The notes below the pieces were generated by a model. The model made no database searches. It saw only the letters and a program-made list of their open reading frames with translations, and was not told where the DNA came from. The position numbers were made by a program, and so were the translations under genes. Of a stretch of 64,000 nt of DNA, positions 28,450 to 38,240 are shown one piece after another. The first letter of the stretch is position 1. Each line of letters opens with the position of its first letter. Origin of the DNA: Maribacter sp. BPC-D8 (GTDB lineage: Bacteria; Bacteroidota; Bacteroidia; Flavobacteriales; Flavobacteriaceae); contig NZ_CP128187.1 in assembly GCF_035207705.1 (NCBI RefSeq), forward strand, positions 3,162,001 through 3,226,000, read 5' to 3'.

Positions 28450-29562
28450 ATGAAAGTAGCATTAATCACTGGAGTCACAGGTCAAGACGGCGCTTATTTA
28501 AGCGAATTTTTATTAAAAAAAGGATATCAAGTACACGGTCTTAAAAGAAGAGCGTCTATGTTCAATACGGACAGAATTGATCATCTTTATCAAGACCCAC
28601 ATATTGAGAACAGAAATTTTGTACTTCATTATGGTGATATGACAGACAGTACTAATCTTATTAGATTAATACAAGAAATTCAGCCAGATGAGATTTACAA
28701 CTTAGCGGCTATGAGCCACGTTCAGGTCTCATTCGAAGTTCCAGAATATACTGGTAATGCAGATGGTTTGGGTACACTTAGAATTTTAGATGCCGTACGT
28801 TTATTAGGTTTAGAGAAAAAGACTAGAATTTACCAAGCATCCACTTCAGAATTATACGGTAAAGTGCAAGAGGTGCCTCAATCAGAGACTACTCCGTTTT
28901 ACCCACGTAGCCCTTATGCAGTTGCAAAAATGTATGCATTCTGGATTACAGTAAACTATAGAGAGGCTTACGACATGTTCGCATGTAATGGTATTCTTTT
29001 TAACCATGAATCGCCTATTAGAGGAGAAACTTTTGTTACTAGAAAAATAACAAGAGCAGCTGCAAGAATTGGTTTAGGCTTACAAGATAAAGTATACCTA
29101 GGTAATTTAGATGCACAACGAGATTGGGGTCATGCTAAAGATTATGTTCGCATGATGTGGATGATTCTTCAAGCTGAAGAGGCAGAAGATTGGGTAATTG
29201 CAACTGGTAAAACTACTCCTGTTCGTGAATTCGTAAGAATGGCGTTTGCAGAAATGGGTATTGAACTAGAGTTTAAAGGTGAAGGTGTTGAAGAGAAAGG
29301 ATATATTAAATCATGTTCTAACCCAGATATACAAGTTGAAATCGGAAAAGAAATTCTTGCTGTTGACCCTAAATACTTTAGACCAACAGAGGTTGAATTA
29401 TTAATTGGTGATGCAACAAAAGCAAATACTAAATTAGGCTGGATCCCTGAATATGACTTACAAGGTTTGGTAAAAGACATGATGACAAATGATTTAAAAT
29501 TGATGCAAAAAGATCAATATTTGAAAAAAGGTGGTTATGTAACCTATAATTATTTTGAATAA
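28450..29562 (+). CDS. gmd: GDP-mannose 4,6-dehydratase
   Basis: A 370-residue short-chain dehydrogenase/reductase converting GDP-D-mannose to GDP-4-keto-6-deoxymannose. The Rossmann motif is at the N-terminus ([13 protein letters not shown]) and the catalytic YAVAK (Tyr-x-x-x-Lys) near residue 157. Family signatures include [31 protein letters not shown] and [14 protein letters not shown]. The frame stays open 20 codons upstream to 28390, but the ATG at 28450 gives the normal family N-terminus. It is followed after 46 bases by GDP-fucose synthase, so the pair supplies GDP-L-fucose for the polysaccharides made here. Confidence 0.97.
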   Translation: MKVALITGVTGQDGAYLSEFLLKKGYQVHGLKRRASMFNTDRIDHLYQDPHIENRNFVLHYGDMTDSTNLIRLIQEIQPDEIYNLAAMSHVQVSFEVPEYTGNADGLGTLRILDAVRLLGLEKKTRIYQASTSELYGKVQEVPQSETTPFYPRSPYAVAKMYAFWITVNYREAYDMFACNGILFNHESPIRGETFVTRKITRAAARIGLGLQDKVYLGNLDAQRDWGHAKDYVRMMWMILQAEEAEDWVIATGKTTPVREFVRMAFAEMGIELEFKGEGVEEKGYIKSCSNPDIQVEIGKEILAVDPKYFRPTEVELLIGDATKANTKLGWIPEYDLQGLVKDMMTNDLKLMQKDQYLKKGGYVTYNYFE

Positions 29563-29608
29563 ATAATTGTCAATATCAATTCTTATAATCATAGGTAAAT
29601 AATACCAA

Positions 29609-30700
29609 ATGTTAAATAAAGAAGCTAAAATATATATCGCGGGTCACCGTGGTCTTGTGGGTAGTGCAATAGTTAAGAATCTTGAAAGTAGAGGGTATTC
29701 GAATTTAGTTTACCGAACTCATAAAGAATTAGATTTGACTAACCCCACAGATGTTGCAACCTTTTTTGAGGTTGAAAAACCATCTTATGTTATTCTTGCA
29801 GCTGCCAAAGTTGGCGGTATCGTTGCGAATAACACCTATAGGGCAGATTTCATTTATGAGAATCTAATGATTCAAAATAATGTTATTCATCAAAGTTATG
29901 TTCATGGGGTGCAAAAATTACTCTTTTTAGGTAGTACTTGTATTTATCCTAAAAATTGTCCGCAACCGATGAAAGAAGATTATTTGTTGACCGATGTTTT
30001 GGAGTATACGAATGAACCTTATGCCATTGCTAAAATAGCAGGTATAAAAATGTGCGAGAGTTACAATTTACAGTACGGCACAAACTTTATTTCTGTGATG
30101 CCTACCAATCTGTATGGTCCTAATGATAATTTCGATTTAGAAAAGTCGCATGTATTACCGGCATTAATTAGAAAGATGCATTTAGGTAAGGCTTTGGAAA
30201 ATAATGATTGGAATGCCATTGCTGAAGATTTAAATGCTTTGCCTATTGAAGGAGTGAATGGAAATTCATCTGAAAAAGAAATACTTGCTGTTTTAGACAA
30301 GTACGGTATTAAACGAAAAGATGACACAATTTACTTGGAAATTTGGGGATCAGGTAAACCGATGCGAGAGTTTTTATGGAGCGAAGACATGGCAGACGCC
30401 TGTGTCTTCTTAATGGAACAGCGAGATTTCAAAGATTGCTATTCACAAGACACCAAAGAAGTACGCAATACACACATCAACATTGGTACCGGAGTAGATA
30501 TCACTATTAAAGATTTAGCAGAACTTATACAGCAGAAAATCAGTTTTAGAGGTGAATTATATTTTAACACCGAAAAACCAGATGGTACACTAAAAAAATT
30601 AACAGATCCCTCAAAATTACATGACCTTGGATGGAAACACACCGTTTCTTTATCACAAGGAATAGAACAAGTATATTCTTGGTATACCGCTAAGAATTAA
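29609..30700 (+). CDS. fcl: GDP-L-fucose synthase
   Basis: A 363-residue epimerase/reductase that completes GDP-L-fucose synthesis. It shows the NADPH-binding GHRGLVGSAI, the GSTCIYPKN block with the catalytic Ser, and YAIAK near residue 139 (Tyr-x-x-x-Lys). It is longer than the roughly 315-residue enterobacterial enzyme because of an insertion at about residues 195-240 (NDWNAIAEDLNALP region), a feature often seen in Bacteroidota. It follows gmd on the same strand and is presumably cotranscribed with it. Confidence 0.96.
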   Translation: MLNKEAKIYIAGHRGLVGSAIVKNLESRGYSNLVYRTHKELDLTNPTDVATFFEVEKPSYVILAAAKVGGIVANNTYRADFIYENLMIQNNVIHQSYVHGVQKLLFLGSTCIYPKNCPQPMKEDYLLTDVLEYTNEPYAIAKIAGIKMCESYNLQYGTNFISVMPTNLYGPNDNFDLEKSHVLPALIRKMHLGKALENNDWNAIAEDLNALPIEGVNGNSSEKEILAVLDKYGIKRKDDTIYLEIWGSGKPMREFLWSEDMADACVFLMEQRDFKDCYSQDTKEVRNTHINIGTGVDITIKDLAELIQQKISFRGELYFNTEKPDGTLKKLTDPSKLHDLGWKHTVSLSQGIEQVYSWYTAKN

Positions 30701-30742
30701 TTAGTTATTTACCTACAGATTTCTATCAACCTTAAATTTAAC

Positions 30743-30774
30743 GTTGACCTGCAGCTGTAAAGCTATAGGTCAAC
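30743..30774 (+). other. Hairpin between fcl and the priming transferase
   Basis: GTTGACCT at 30743-30750 pairs with AGGTCAAC at 30767-30774, and AGCT/AGCT can pair further inside the loop. There is no U-run after it, so it may be an attenuator or RNA-stabilising element rather than a terminator. It sits in the 123-base gap before the next gene. Confidence 0.35.
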
Positions 30775-30823
30775 ATTAATAACCTATCATTAGCTCTTTG
30801 ACCAACCATTACTAAAAGCTTAA

Positions 30824-32170
30824 ATGAAGAGATCGAATTTCATAATACCATTATCATTTGTGGTGCATATACTGTTAATTAACATAACACTATATGCCTA
30901 TATACCCGATACCTATTTTAATGGTTATAGCATACTTTATTATAATCTTACATGGCTTATAACCACGTATAGCTTAAACTTCTATCCTACGGCTAGAAGA
31001 GATGGTTTTATGACCAATCTTAAAACTTTTGTTGTATTGTTTGTTATTTATGGTTTGGTCTATTTCACCTCTTTCGTGTTTTTGGGCATGCACTCGTACA
31101 CACCTGTCTACCTATCATTGGTATATATGCAAATCTGTTTTCTACTGACTTTGTTTAGGGTATTATTTTATTGGTCTAAAAAATTATATAGAGCGAAAGG
31201 ATTTAATAGTACTAGAGTTGTTGTTATTGGTAAAGACAAAAACCTGCAAAAATTAAAACACATTTTCGATAATCCAGAATACGGGTATCGGTATATGGGC
31301 TATTTTGATAATGTAAAATCAGATCACCCTACTTGTTTAGGGGATATAGAAAGCTCTTTCAACTATATTTTCGAAAACAATGTAGAAGAAGTCTACTGTA
31401 TGGCTTCTAAATTATCTAAGGCTGAAATACAGTATGTAATGAAAATTGCCGATAATAGTCTTAAACGAATAAAAATCATTCCAGATAATAAAGAGCTTTT
31501 TTCAAAAGCTATGTCGTTAGAATTATATGGAGGTGTCCCTATTTTGAACTTAAGGGCTTCACCATTAGATTTAGACTACTCAAATTTAATAAAACGCATT
31601 TTCGATATTCTGGTCTCAAGCTTTGCGATTGTATTTGTGCTGTCATGGTTAACACCGATAGTCTATATTTTCATGAAAATTGAATCTAAAGGACCTTTGT
31701 TCTTTAAACAACAACGCCACGGGGTCAATAGAGATGTGTTTTGGTGTTATAAGTTTAGATCTATGACCAAAAGTACTACGAGCGATACTCAAATGGCTAC
31801 CAAAGGTGATGTCAGAGTTACTAAATTGGGCAAAATTTTAAGAAAAACCAGTATAGATGAGTTACCTCAATTTTTCAATGTTTTAATGGGGGATATGAGT
31901 GTTGTTGGTCCAAGACCACACATGGTAATTCACACCCAAGAATATGAAGGGTCGGTAGATAAATATTTAGTTCGCCATTTTCTAAAACCAGGCATTACGG
32001 GCTTAGCACAAATACAAGGCTGCAGAGGTGAAATTGTTGATCGATCAGATATCGTTAATAGAGTACGATATGATATTTTTTATATGGAAAAATGGTCGCT
32101 TGCTTTAGATGCCAAAATTGTATTCTTAACAATTTATAACGCAATAAAAGGCGAGGCTAGAGCATATTAA
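30824..32170 (+). CDS. Undecaprenyl-phosphate hexose phosphotransferase (WcaJ-like)
   Basis: A 448-residue polyprenyl-glycosylphosphotransferase that primes repeat-unit synthesis by placing a hexose-1-phosphate, usually glucose or galactose, on undecaprenyl phosphate. It has about four N-terminal membrane segments (residues 8-110), a CoA-binding-like soluble domain (about 125-235, VVVIGKDKNLQKLK), a fifth membrane segment at about 260-285, and the catalytic bacterial sugar transferase domain. Conserved blocks there include FFKQQRHG, CYKFRSM, RKTSIDELPQFFNVLMGDMSVVGPRPH and FLKPGITGLAQI. Its stop codon directly abuts the stop of a convergent gene. It is the alternative to the WecA-like primer at 43974-45083. 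Confidence 0.94.
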   Translation: MKRSNFIIPLSFVVHILLINITLYAYIPDTYFNGYSILYYNLTWLITTYSLNFYPTARRDGFMTNLKTFVVLFVIYGLVYFTSFVFLGMHSYTPVYLSLVYMQICFLLTLFRVLFYWSKKLYRAKGFNSTRVVVIGKDKNLQKLKHIFDNPEYGYRYMGYFDNVKSDHPTCLGDIESSFNYIFENNVEEVYCMASKLSKAEIQYVMKIADNSLKRIKIIPDNKELFSKAMSLELYGGVPILNLRASPLDLDYSNLIKRIFDILVSSFAIVFVLSWLTPIVYIFMKIESKGPLFFKQQRHGVNRDVFWCYKFRSMTKSTTSDTQMATKGDVRVTKLGKILRKTSIDELPQFFNVLMGDMSVVGPRPHMVIHTQEYEGSVDKYLVRHFLKPGITGLAQIQGCRGEIVDRSDIVNRVRYDIFYMEKWSLALDAKIVFLTIYNAIKGEARAY

Positions 32171-33040
32171 TTACTTCTTTTTAAAAAGCTTTTTAACGCC
32201 ATTAAAAAGTAATAGTGCCACGAAACCTACAATTAGCCCCACTACAAACTCTACCAACATACTAGGAACATTCGGAAGCAGGTGATGAAAGAAGTCTATA
32301 TTATGGACAAATATTCCGCCCGAAACTAATAGTAACGCTATTGTTCCTATAACCGATAATGCTTTAATTACTTTAGGTAGTGCATTAACAAAGAACCTTC
32401 CTATTTTATCAGAAATACTATTCTCTTCTTCGTTTAGGTTAATTAACCGTGTACCAAACTCATCCATACGTACAATTAGGGCAACAATGCCATATACACC
32501 TACCGTAGCTAGTAAGGCCACAACCGATACAACAGCAATCTGGGTAACTAAAGGCTCCTTTATAACAGCACCTAAAGCGATGATTACTATTTCTATGGAT
32601 AATATAAAATCGGTAACTATAGCAGATTTCACTTTGGTCTTTTCTAGTGCCAGAATTTCTTCTTCAGTATAAACCTTCTCTTCCAAAGAGATATGTGCAT
32701 GCTCGTGAGGCACAAAGAATTCATGAATTTTTTCAGCACCTTCAAAAGCAAGGTAAATTCCACCAAGCACCAAAACTACAGTTACTGCCCAGGGTAGAAA
32801 AGCACTTAATAGAAAGGCGATAGGCAGAATTATAATTTTATTGAGCAACGACCCTTTGGTTATGGCCCATAATACCGGTAATTCGCGCTGAGAAACGAAA
32901 CCTGAAGCTTTTTCTGCATTTACGGCTAAGTCGTCACCTAAAATACCAGCCGTCTTCTTAGTGGCTATTTTACTCATAGCAGCAACGTCATCTAAAAGTG
33001 CTGCTACATCATCTAAAATTGCAAAAAAACCTGAAGCCAT
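32171..33040 (-). CDS. DUF808 (YedI-family) inner membrane protein
   Basis: A 289-residue protein of the DUF808 family, whose function is not established. The N-terminus MASGFFAILDDVAALLDDVA, followed by KKTAGILGDDLAVNAEKASGF, is diagnostic. Five to six membrane segments follow, including AFLPWAVTVVLVLGGIYLAFEG and a final VEFVVGLIVGFVALLLF before a Lys-rich tail. A HEHAH stretch near residue 111 could bind metal. It has no evident link to polysaccharide synthesis and interrupts the locus between the priming transferase and the second operon. It probably has its own promoter, since a -7-like box lies just before it. Confidence 0.9.
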   Translation of the reverse strand: MASGFFAILDDVAALLDDVAAMSKIATKKTAGILGDDLAVNAEKASGFVSQRELPVLWAITKGSLLNKIIILPIAFLLSAFLPWAVTVVLVLGGIYLAFEGAEKIHEFFVPHEHAHISLEEKVYTEEEILALEKTKVKSAIVTDFILSIEIVIIALGAVIKEPLVTQIAVVSVVALLATVGVYGIVALIVRMDEFGTRLINLNEEENSISDKIGRFFVNALPKVIKALSVIGTIALLLVSGGIFVHNIDFFHHLLPNVPSMLVEFVVGLIVGFVALLLFNGVKKLFKKK

Positions 33041-33057
33041 ATATTTATAATTTTAAT

Positions 33058-33065
33058 CAAAAATA
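33058..33065 (-). promoter_or_regulatory. Putative -7 element of the DUF808 gene
   Basis: On the minus strand this reads TATTTTTG, matching TAnnTTTG, about 18 bases before the ATG at 33040. This would give a very short leader. The -33 region is not convincing. Confidence 0.3.
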
Positions 33066-33264
33066 ATTCAAACAGAACATAATTCAGAATTCTATCCAAG
33101 CTAATGTTGACTTAAGATACATTTCTACTGGCTTAGCACACTTTTAAGATTTAGAGATTTAGTATACCGACTGTACGAGCAATAAAGCTTACAGACTAAA
33201 AAACGCAATAAATTTGGTGAAATGGCAGAATTAGAAATACAAAAACTTTAAAGTTTAATCAACA

Positions 33265-33987
33265 TTAGTTAATAAAATGCTTACCAAAATATTTTAAACT
33301 AAGAACTTCAACAATAAATTTAGGTGTAGAAACTAAATTTCTGCTCGCTAACCTCTTAGGGTCTTTTAAAAAACGAGGCAACCATTCTAAACCTATATTA
33401 ATCCAAAACTGAGAAGGTCTTTTTACTGTACCAGCATAAAAATCAAATACAGCTCCTATACAACATGTAATTTGTACATCAAGATCATTTTTATTGTCAG
33501 CTACCCATTTTTCCTGTTTTGGTGCCGTCATACCAACAAATAATACATCAGGACCAAACTCATTAACTTGGTTACACATTTCCAAACTATCATCAACAGT
33601 AAATTCTGATTTGAAAGGCGGAGAATAAGAACCTATTCTAATATTTGGATATTCAATTTTCGCTTTTGCATCAATCAAACTAAGAGTTTCATTTGATGCA
33701 CCAAGAAAAAAGCATGTTCCTTTCGTTTTTTCTAAATAAGCAAGCAAGTGTACAAAAATATCATAGCCAGCAATTTTATTGAATTTTTTATTTTTCAACA
33801 TTTTACCTGCCCACACAATACCAATTCCATCTGGCAACAAAAAATCAGAGGCTAATAATGCACTTTTAAAAGAAGGGTCTTTTTCTGCTACACAATAACT
33901 ATGAGGATTTATTGTATTAATAACAACTTTGTTGTGTAAAGGTAATTTAGGTAATTTGGTAACAATATTATAATCTAAAATTCTCAT
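33265..33987 (-). CDS. WecG/TagA/CpsF family glycosyltransferase (copy 2)
   Basis: A 240-residue GT26 enzyme, paralogous to the one at 3642-4406. Shared landmarks are VINTINPHSYCVAEKDPSF, LPDGIGIVWAGK, FFLGASNETL, FVGMTAPKQEKW and GAVFDFYAGTVKRPSQFW. It should transfer an N-acetylmannosamine-type sugar to undecaprenyl-PP-GlcNAc, the product of the WecA-like enzyme encoded at the head of the same operon. It is the last gene of the minus-strand operon, 219 bases after the repeat protein, and that gap contains no visible terminator. Confidence 0.92.
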   Translation of the reverse strand: MRILDYNIVTKLPKLPLHNKVVINTINPHSYCVAEKDPSFKSALLASDFLLPDGIGIVWAGKMLKNKKFNKIAGYDIFVHLLAYLEKTKGTCFFLGASNETLSLIDAKAKIEYPNIRIGSYSPPFKSEFTVDDSLEMCNQVNEFGPDVLFVGMTAPKQEKWVADNKNDLDVQITCCIGAVFDFYAGTVKRPSQFWINIGLEWLPRFLKDPKRLASRNLVSTPKFIVEVLSLKYFGKHFIN

Positions 33988-34206
33988 TAGGGGGTCTTTT
34001 AATAAGCGCCGATATGCGAATAAGCTGCGCTGTTGAACATTAATTTAAGCTAACTGTAGTAAATTATTAAATCTTTCACATTTTATTTCACCTGCAAGCT
34101 TAGTGTTTCTTATATAATTAAAAACCAAATGGTTATTATTTATTTAAATCTTAAACAGCTTTTAATCTGTTATATTCAATTCTTAGATAAATCAACCAAA
34201 TAAAAA

Positions 34207-35778
34207 TCAGTTAATTTGTTGCCATTCACTTCCGTCACTTTGTAACCATATAACATCATTATTAGGTATAAAGCTTAATTTATTACCTTTCATATCTACA
34301 TACTGTAGATTAATCCGAACGGGAATATTTTTTAAATTCTTAAACATAAAAATATGTCCTAGATTTGAAGCTAAGGCACTTGGCATGACTAATTGCTCAA
34401 CGGTTGAAGTTATTATTAATGTGTTATCTACTATTGAAACTGCCTCCTTTTTCTTGATCAATTTTCGAATTGTATTTACATTAGATTCTGCATTATTTTT
34501 ATATGTACCACTCGAAGTAGTAATTGTACCATCTACTATCAAATTGCCACCTACATGAAGTGTTGCTTGTGGTGCCTGAACATTAATACCTACTCGTTGA
34601 TTTTGACCTAGCCTCATTAATTCATTACCTGATACAGAAAACCCTACCTCACCAGATAACAATGCAAACATTCCAGAGTTAAAGGCTACACTAAAGTGAT
34701 ATCCAGGAAAACTAGCAGTACCAATACCATTATTAATTCTATTTGTCCTTGTAGTACCATTAACATGTAAGGTACTCAAAGGGGCTGAAACGCCAACTCC
34801 AAGTCTTTTATTTTGGTTATCCCAAAATAAATTATTGTTATCTTGAGTAGGGTCACCGGTAGTATCATTCGCAAAAAAAATAGAGCCAGCATCTCCAAAA
34901 TGACGTCCATTAATATTTCCTACAAAAAAGGTAGTAGGGGTATTTTCTTCATCTGTATAAGTATAAGTCCCATCACCATTATCCGTTAGAGTAGAAACCA
35001 CAGTAGATTGATTATTACTCAAGTCAAAAGTAGTTTCAATATCTTGTTCATCGGTATACGTATAAGTATCATCTCCATTATCTACCAAAGTAGAAATTAC
35101 AGATGATTGATTATTATTTAAATCTATGGTGGTTTGATTATCTATTTCGTCAGTATAAGTGTAAGTGCCATCACCATTATTTACTAATGTAGAGATTATG
35201 GAAGATTGTGACCCATTTAAATCAATAATTGTTAGATTACCCTCTTCATCAGTATAAGTGTATGTACCATCACCATTATTTTCTAAGGTAGAGAGTAAGG
35301 TAGTTTGAGATATATTCAAATCAATGATAGTTTCAACGCCTAATTCATTGACATAAGTATAGGTATTGTCTCCATTTGAACCTAATGTTGTTATTGATTC
35401 ACTAGCGCCGTCAAAACTAAACGGAAGATTCTCTCCATTGTCAACCGTAAAAGTACCATTACCATTATCTGTAATTGAAAGGGAACTATTGTTAGAGTCA
35501 TGGCACAAGTTATTCCAATTAGTCCCATTAAAATAGTGTAGGCATTTTATATCTGTATTATAAACTATTGCGCCTTCTAATGGTATTAAAAGCTCCATTT
35601 GAGTTGTATTCATTCTATTAATTACAAATACCTTAGTAGAGCTTTCAAGTTCCAAGAGAGAAGATGAATTTAGGTTTTGTAAATTATCACCTATTTTAAT
35701 CTGAGTGTAAGCTAGATTGCTCCATAAAACAGCAATCAAAACAAGAAACACATTTCGTAAACTAAAAAACATTTCCAT
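34207..35778 (-). CDS. Secreted repeat protein resembling tail-fibre-type structural proteins
   Basis: A 523-residue protein with a signal peptide (about residues 1-25, ending LAYTQ). Residues 26-92 (IKIGDNLQNLNSSSLLELES and GAIVYNTDIKCLHYFNGTNW) match the N-terminal module of many Bacteroidota secreted or tail-fibre-like proteins. Five repeats of exactly 33 residues follow, with NGDxTYTYxxE motifs at 135, 168, 201, 234 and 267, and a degenerate one near 105. The part at about 300-410 has the LGVGVSAPLSTLHV and VGINVQAPQATLHVGG repeats seen before intramolecular chaperone domains, but no chaperone follows. It begins 5 bases after the Wzc stop, so it is cotranscribed. Its role in export or as a surface component is unknown. 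Confidence 0.75.
   Translation of the reverse strand: MEMFFSLRNVFLVLIAVLWSNLAYTQIKIGDNLQNLNSSSLLELESSTKVFVINRMNTTQMELLIPLEGAIVYNTDIKCLHYFNGTNWNNLCHDSNNSSLSITDNGNGTFTVDNGENLPFSFDGASESITTLGSNGDNTYTYVNELGVETIIDLNISQTTLLSTLENNGDGTYTYTDEEGNLTIIDLNGSQSSIISTLVNNGDGTYTYTDEIDNQTTIDLNNNQSSVISTLVDNGDDTYTYTDEQDIETTFDLSNNQSTVVSTLTDNGDGTYTYTDEENTPTTFFVGNINGRHFGDAGSIFFANDTTGDPTQDNNNLFWDNQNKRLGVGVSAPLSTLHVNGTTRTNRINNGIGTASFPGYHFSVAFNSGMFALLSGEVGFSVSGNELMRLGQNQRVGINVQAPQATLHVGGNLIVDGTITTSSGTYKNNAESNVNTIRKLIKKKEAVSIVDNTLIITSTVEQLVMPSALASNLGHIFMFKNLKNIPVRINLQYVDMKGNKLSFIPNNDVIWLQSDGSEWQQIN
34890..35390 (-). repeat. Five in-frame tandem repeats of 99 bp
   Basis: Within the secreted repeat protein, five units of 33 codons each encode NGDGTYTYTDE-like strands, a T-x-I/F-D-L block and a Q-S-S-V-I-S-T-L block. 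The third and fourth copies are most alike. Such repeats can change number by recombination or slippage without breaking the frame. Confidence 0.8.
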
Positions 35779-35783
35779 TTAAT

Positions 35784-38111
35784 TTAATTTTTAGATGTTC
35801 CAGAATAATTATAATTATAATTTTTTCGCAAATCGAATTTGACATCATTTAGTACAAAAGCCATATTCTTAAGTTTTCCATTTCTATTAAGTTCTACTGC
35901 CTCTTGCAAAATTTCTTTTTCAGTAAATCCTGCTCGTGTAACAAACAAGGTTACATCTGCAAAATTCGATATTAGCAAAGTATCAGTTACAGGAATAATA
36001 GGAGCTGTGTCAACAATTATTATATCAAAAACTTTTTTGGCATCTGTTATAAAATCTGCAAAAGCATCACTAGATAATAATTGAGGAGCATTTGGAGGGA
36101 TACTTCCACTTAATAAAACATGATGATTAGTGGTCTTTTGCACACCAGAGTGTATATAATCTTTCCAATTCATTTTAGCGTCCAATAAATAATCAGTAAG
36201 ACCAACTGAATTAATGTTCATTCCTAAATAATTATGTAGTTCAGGGTTTCGTAAATCTGCACCAACCAATAACACCTTTTTATTAACACTAGCATATGCT
36301 ACAGAAAGGTTATAAGATAAAAGACTTTTACCTTCTCCTGAAACGGCGGAAGTCACATAGATGACATTACTTGATATATTTTTTTCCCTTGGCAACAAAT
36401 AATTAATATTTGTTGCCAAAATACGATAAGACTCAGCCAAAGGAGAACGATCGTTTATTCCATTAAATAATTTTTCTACTTTAAAATGTGGTATTTCAAC
36501 TAAAAAAGGAATATTAGGTAATACATATTTAATATCCTGTCGGTTACGAATTTTACTATCAATAGCAAATCGCACATATAAAAAGGCAAAAGGCAAAAAC
36601 AAACCTAACAAGCCGGAAACCCCTAGTAGTATGATTTTATTTGGCGAAACAGGAATACTATTTGTTAATCCATAATCTACAACTTTTATGGAAGGTTCGG
36701 TAACTGCTAAATTTATAGCTGCTTCCTCCCGTTTTTGTAATAGCAATAGAAAAAGGTTTTCTTTAATACTTTGCTGACGCTCAATAGAACGAAGTTTTTT
36801 CTCTTTTTCTGGTAATCGAGCAAAAACACTATTTACCCTACTTTGTTCTAGATTCAGTTGCTTTAATGAAGTTCGTAATTGAGTATCATAAATATCTAAA
36901 GTTTTTATAACATTCACCTTAGCGTTGTCTAATTGTGCGGATATAGTCATAAGACTGGGATGTTGCTCACCTACATTTTCTTTTAATTTATTTCTTTGAA
37001 GTACTAAATCATTATATCGACTTACAATATTATTAAGACCAGAATTTTCCAAACCTACATCCACGGGCAATAACTCAAATGCTCCTTGGTTTATAACAGA
37101 TCTTTTTAATAGCGCTGAAAGTGAAATTTGAGTTTCCAAATTAGCTACATTGTTTTCAGTTTCGGATTTCCGGTCTAAAGATACTTCAGCATCCGCCTCT
37201 ATATAAGATAAATTATTCTCCTGTTTAAAATCTTGTTTCCCACCTTCAATAGAGTCCAATTCAGTCGAGAGGTATAAAAATCGTTCATCTATAAAGTCAA
37301 TTGTTCTGCGTGATATTTGTTGACGATCTAAAATACCATCTTGATTAAACTTAGCTATTACAGTATTTAAAATTGCTTCAGAAAGTTCTGGATTTTGCCC
37401 TTTTAAGGCTAATTCAATAATATCACTATCCTTTGAAGTTCTTGCCACTTGTAAATCTCTAGCTAAACTTAAAACAGTTTCTTTTTTAGAATGCAGTTCT
37501 ACCCTATACGTGGTATTTTCAAAATCTTCATAGTTCAAACCAGAAGATAACTTTATACGAAATGGCAGTCCAACTAATGCAGAATCTAAGTTAGAAAAAG
37601 AAATGTGCCGTTTAAAATCATCATCATTTGTTACCTCTATTTCATCAGTATCAATATGAATATTAAACAACACTGGTCTTTTTAAACTGTCTTCAGAAAT
37701 ATCCTTAATTATACTAAAGGCAGGTTCCGAGCTTCGATTATTTTTAAGATGTCCTTTTTTAAAATAAAGAACATCTAAATTTAACTCATTTACAACTTGA
37801 CTAAGAATTCTAAATGATTTCAGTACTTCAGTTTCATTGTCAATATTTATTTTAGAATTACTACCAAGCATAGACAATGCATCTGCCGAAACATTAAGTT
37901 CTTTAGTTTCATCTGTGATTTTAATTTTCGCAAAAGAATAATAAATTACGTTGGCATAACGTAGATATAAAAAAGCTAACGACAAGCAAAGTATAAAGCT
38001 TACCAAAAACCAAGGCCAAAAATTAATATATCTTTTAAGTAAATTTTTAAATGTCAATTCCTTATTTTCTGAATCAAATTCTAGTTCAACGGGAGCATTT
38101 TTCATTTTCAA
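35784..38111 (-). CDS. Wzc-like tyrosine-kinase copolymerase (copy 2)
   Basis: A 775-residue BY-kinase-type copolymerase. Membrane segments lie at about 32-52 and 491-514, enclosing a periplasmic Wzz/GNVR domain with coiled coil. The cytoplasmic domain has Walker A SGEGKS (591-596), Walker A' VGADLRNP with Asp619, and Walker B FDIIIVDTAP with Asp701. The C-terminus ends in NYNYNYS with Tyr765, 767 and 769, a short tyrosine cluster suited to autophosphorylation, unlike the copy at 10796-13108. It should control length and export of the polymer made by the second operon, although no Wza gene accompanies it. Confidence 0.93.
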   Translation of the reverse strand: MKMKNAPVELEFDSENKELTFKNLLKRYINFWPWFLVSFILCLSLAFLYLRYANVIYYSFAKIKITDETKELNVSADALSMLGSNSKINIDNETEVLKSFRILSQVVNELNLDVLYFKKGHLKNNRSSEPAFSIIKDISEDSLKRPVLFNIHIDTDEIEVTNDDDFKRHISFSNLDSALVGLPFRIKLSSGLNYEDFENTTYRVELHSKKETVLSLARDLQVARTSKDSDIIELALKGQNPELSEAILNTVIAKFNQDGILDRQQISRRTIDFIDERFLYLSTELDSIEGGKQDFKQENNLSYIEADAEVSLDRKSETENNVANLETQISLSALLKRSVINQGAFELLPVDVGLENSGLNNIVSRYNDLVLQRNKLKENVGEQHPSLMTISAQLDNAKVNVIKTLDIYDTQLRTSLKQLNLEQSRVNSVFARLPEKEKKLRSIERQQSIKENLFLLLLQKREEAAINLAVTEPSIKVVDYGLTNSIPVSPNKIILLGVSGLLGLFLPFAFLYVRFAIDSKIRNRQDIKYVLPNIPFLVEIPHFKVEKLFNGINDRSPLAESYRILATNINYLLPREKNISSNVIYVTSAVSGEGKSLLSYNLSVAYASVNKKVLLVGADLRNPELHNYLGMNINSVGLTDYLLDAKMNWKDYIHSGVQKTTNHHVLLSGSIPPNAPQLLSSDAFADFITDAKKVFDIIIVDTAPIIPVTDTLLISNFADVTLFVTRAGFTEKEILQEAVELNRNGKLKNMAFVLNDVKFDLRKNYNYNYSGTSKN

Positions 38112-38240
38112 TTCTTATTATTTCTTATTTTATCTTAAATCTTAGTTAGGATAATTTTAATTAAACAAGAAAATCATCATCGGATAAAATTTTCTTTTAC
38201 AGTAATATCTTTCTACTATATTCATATTGACAACTATAAT

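Noticed and set aside
29169..29480. 103-codon minus-strand frame inside gmd
   Set aside because: Antisense to a well-conserved GDP-mannose dehydratase.
34890..35390. Possible CRISPR or mobile repeat
   Set aside because: The 99-bp period is in frame within a secreted protein and encodes 33-residue repeats.
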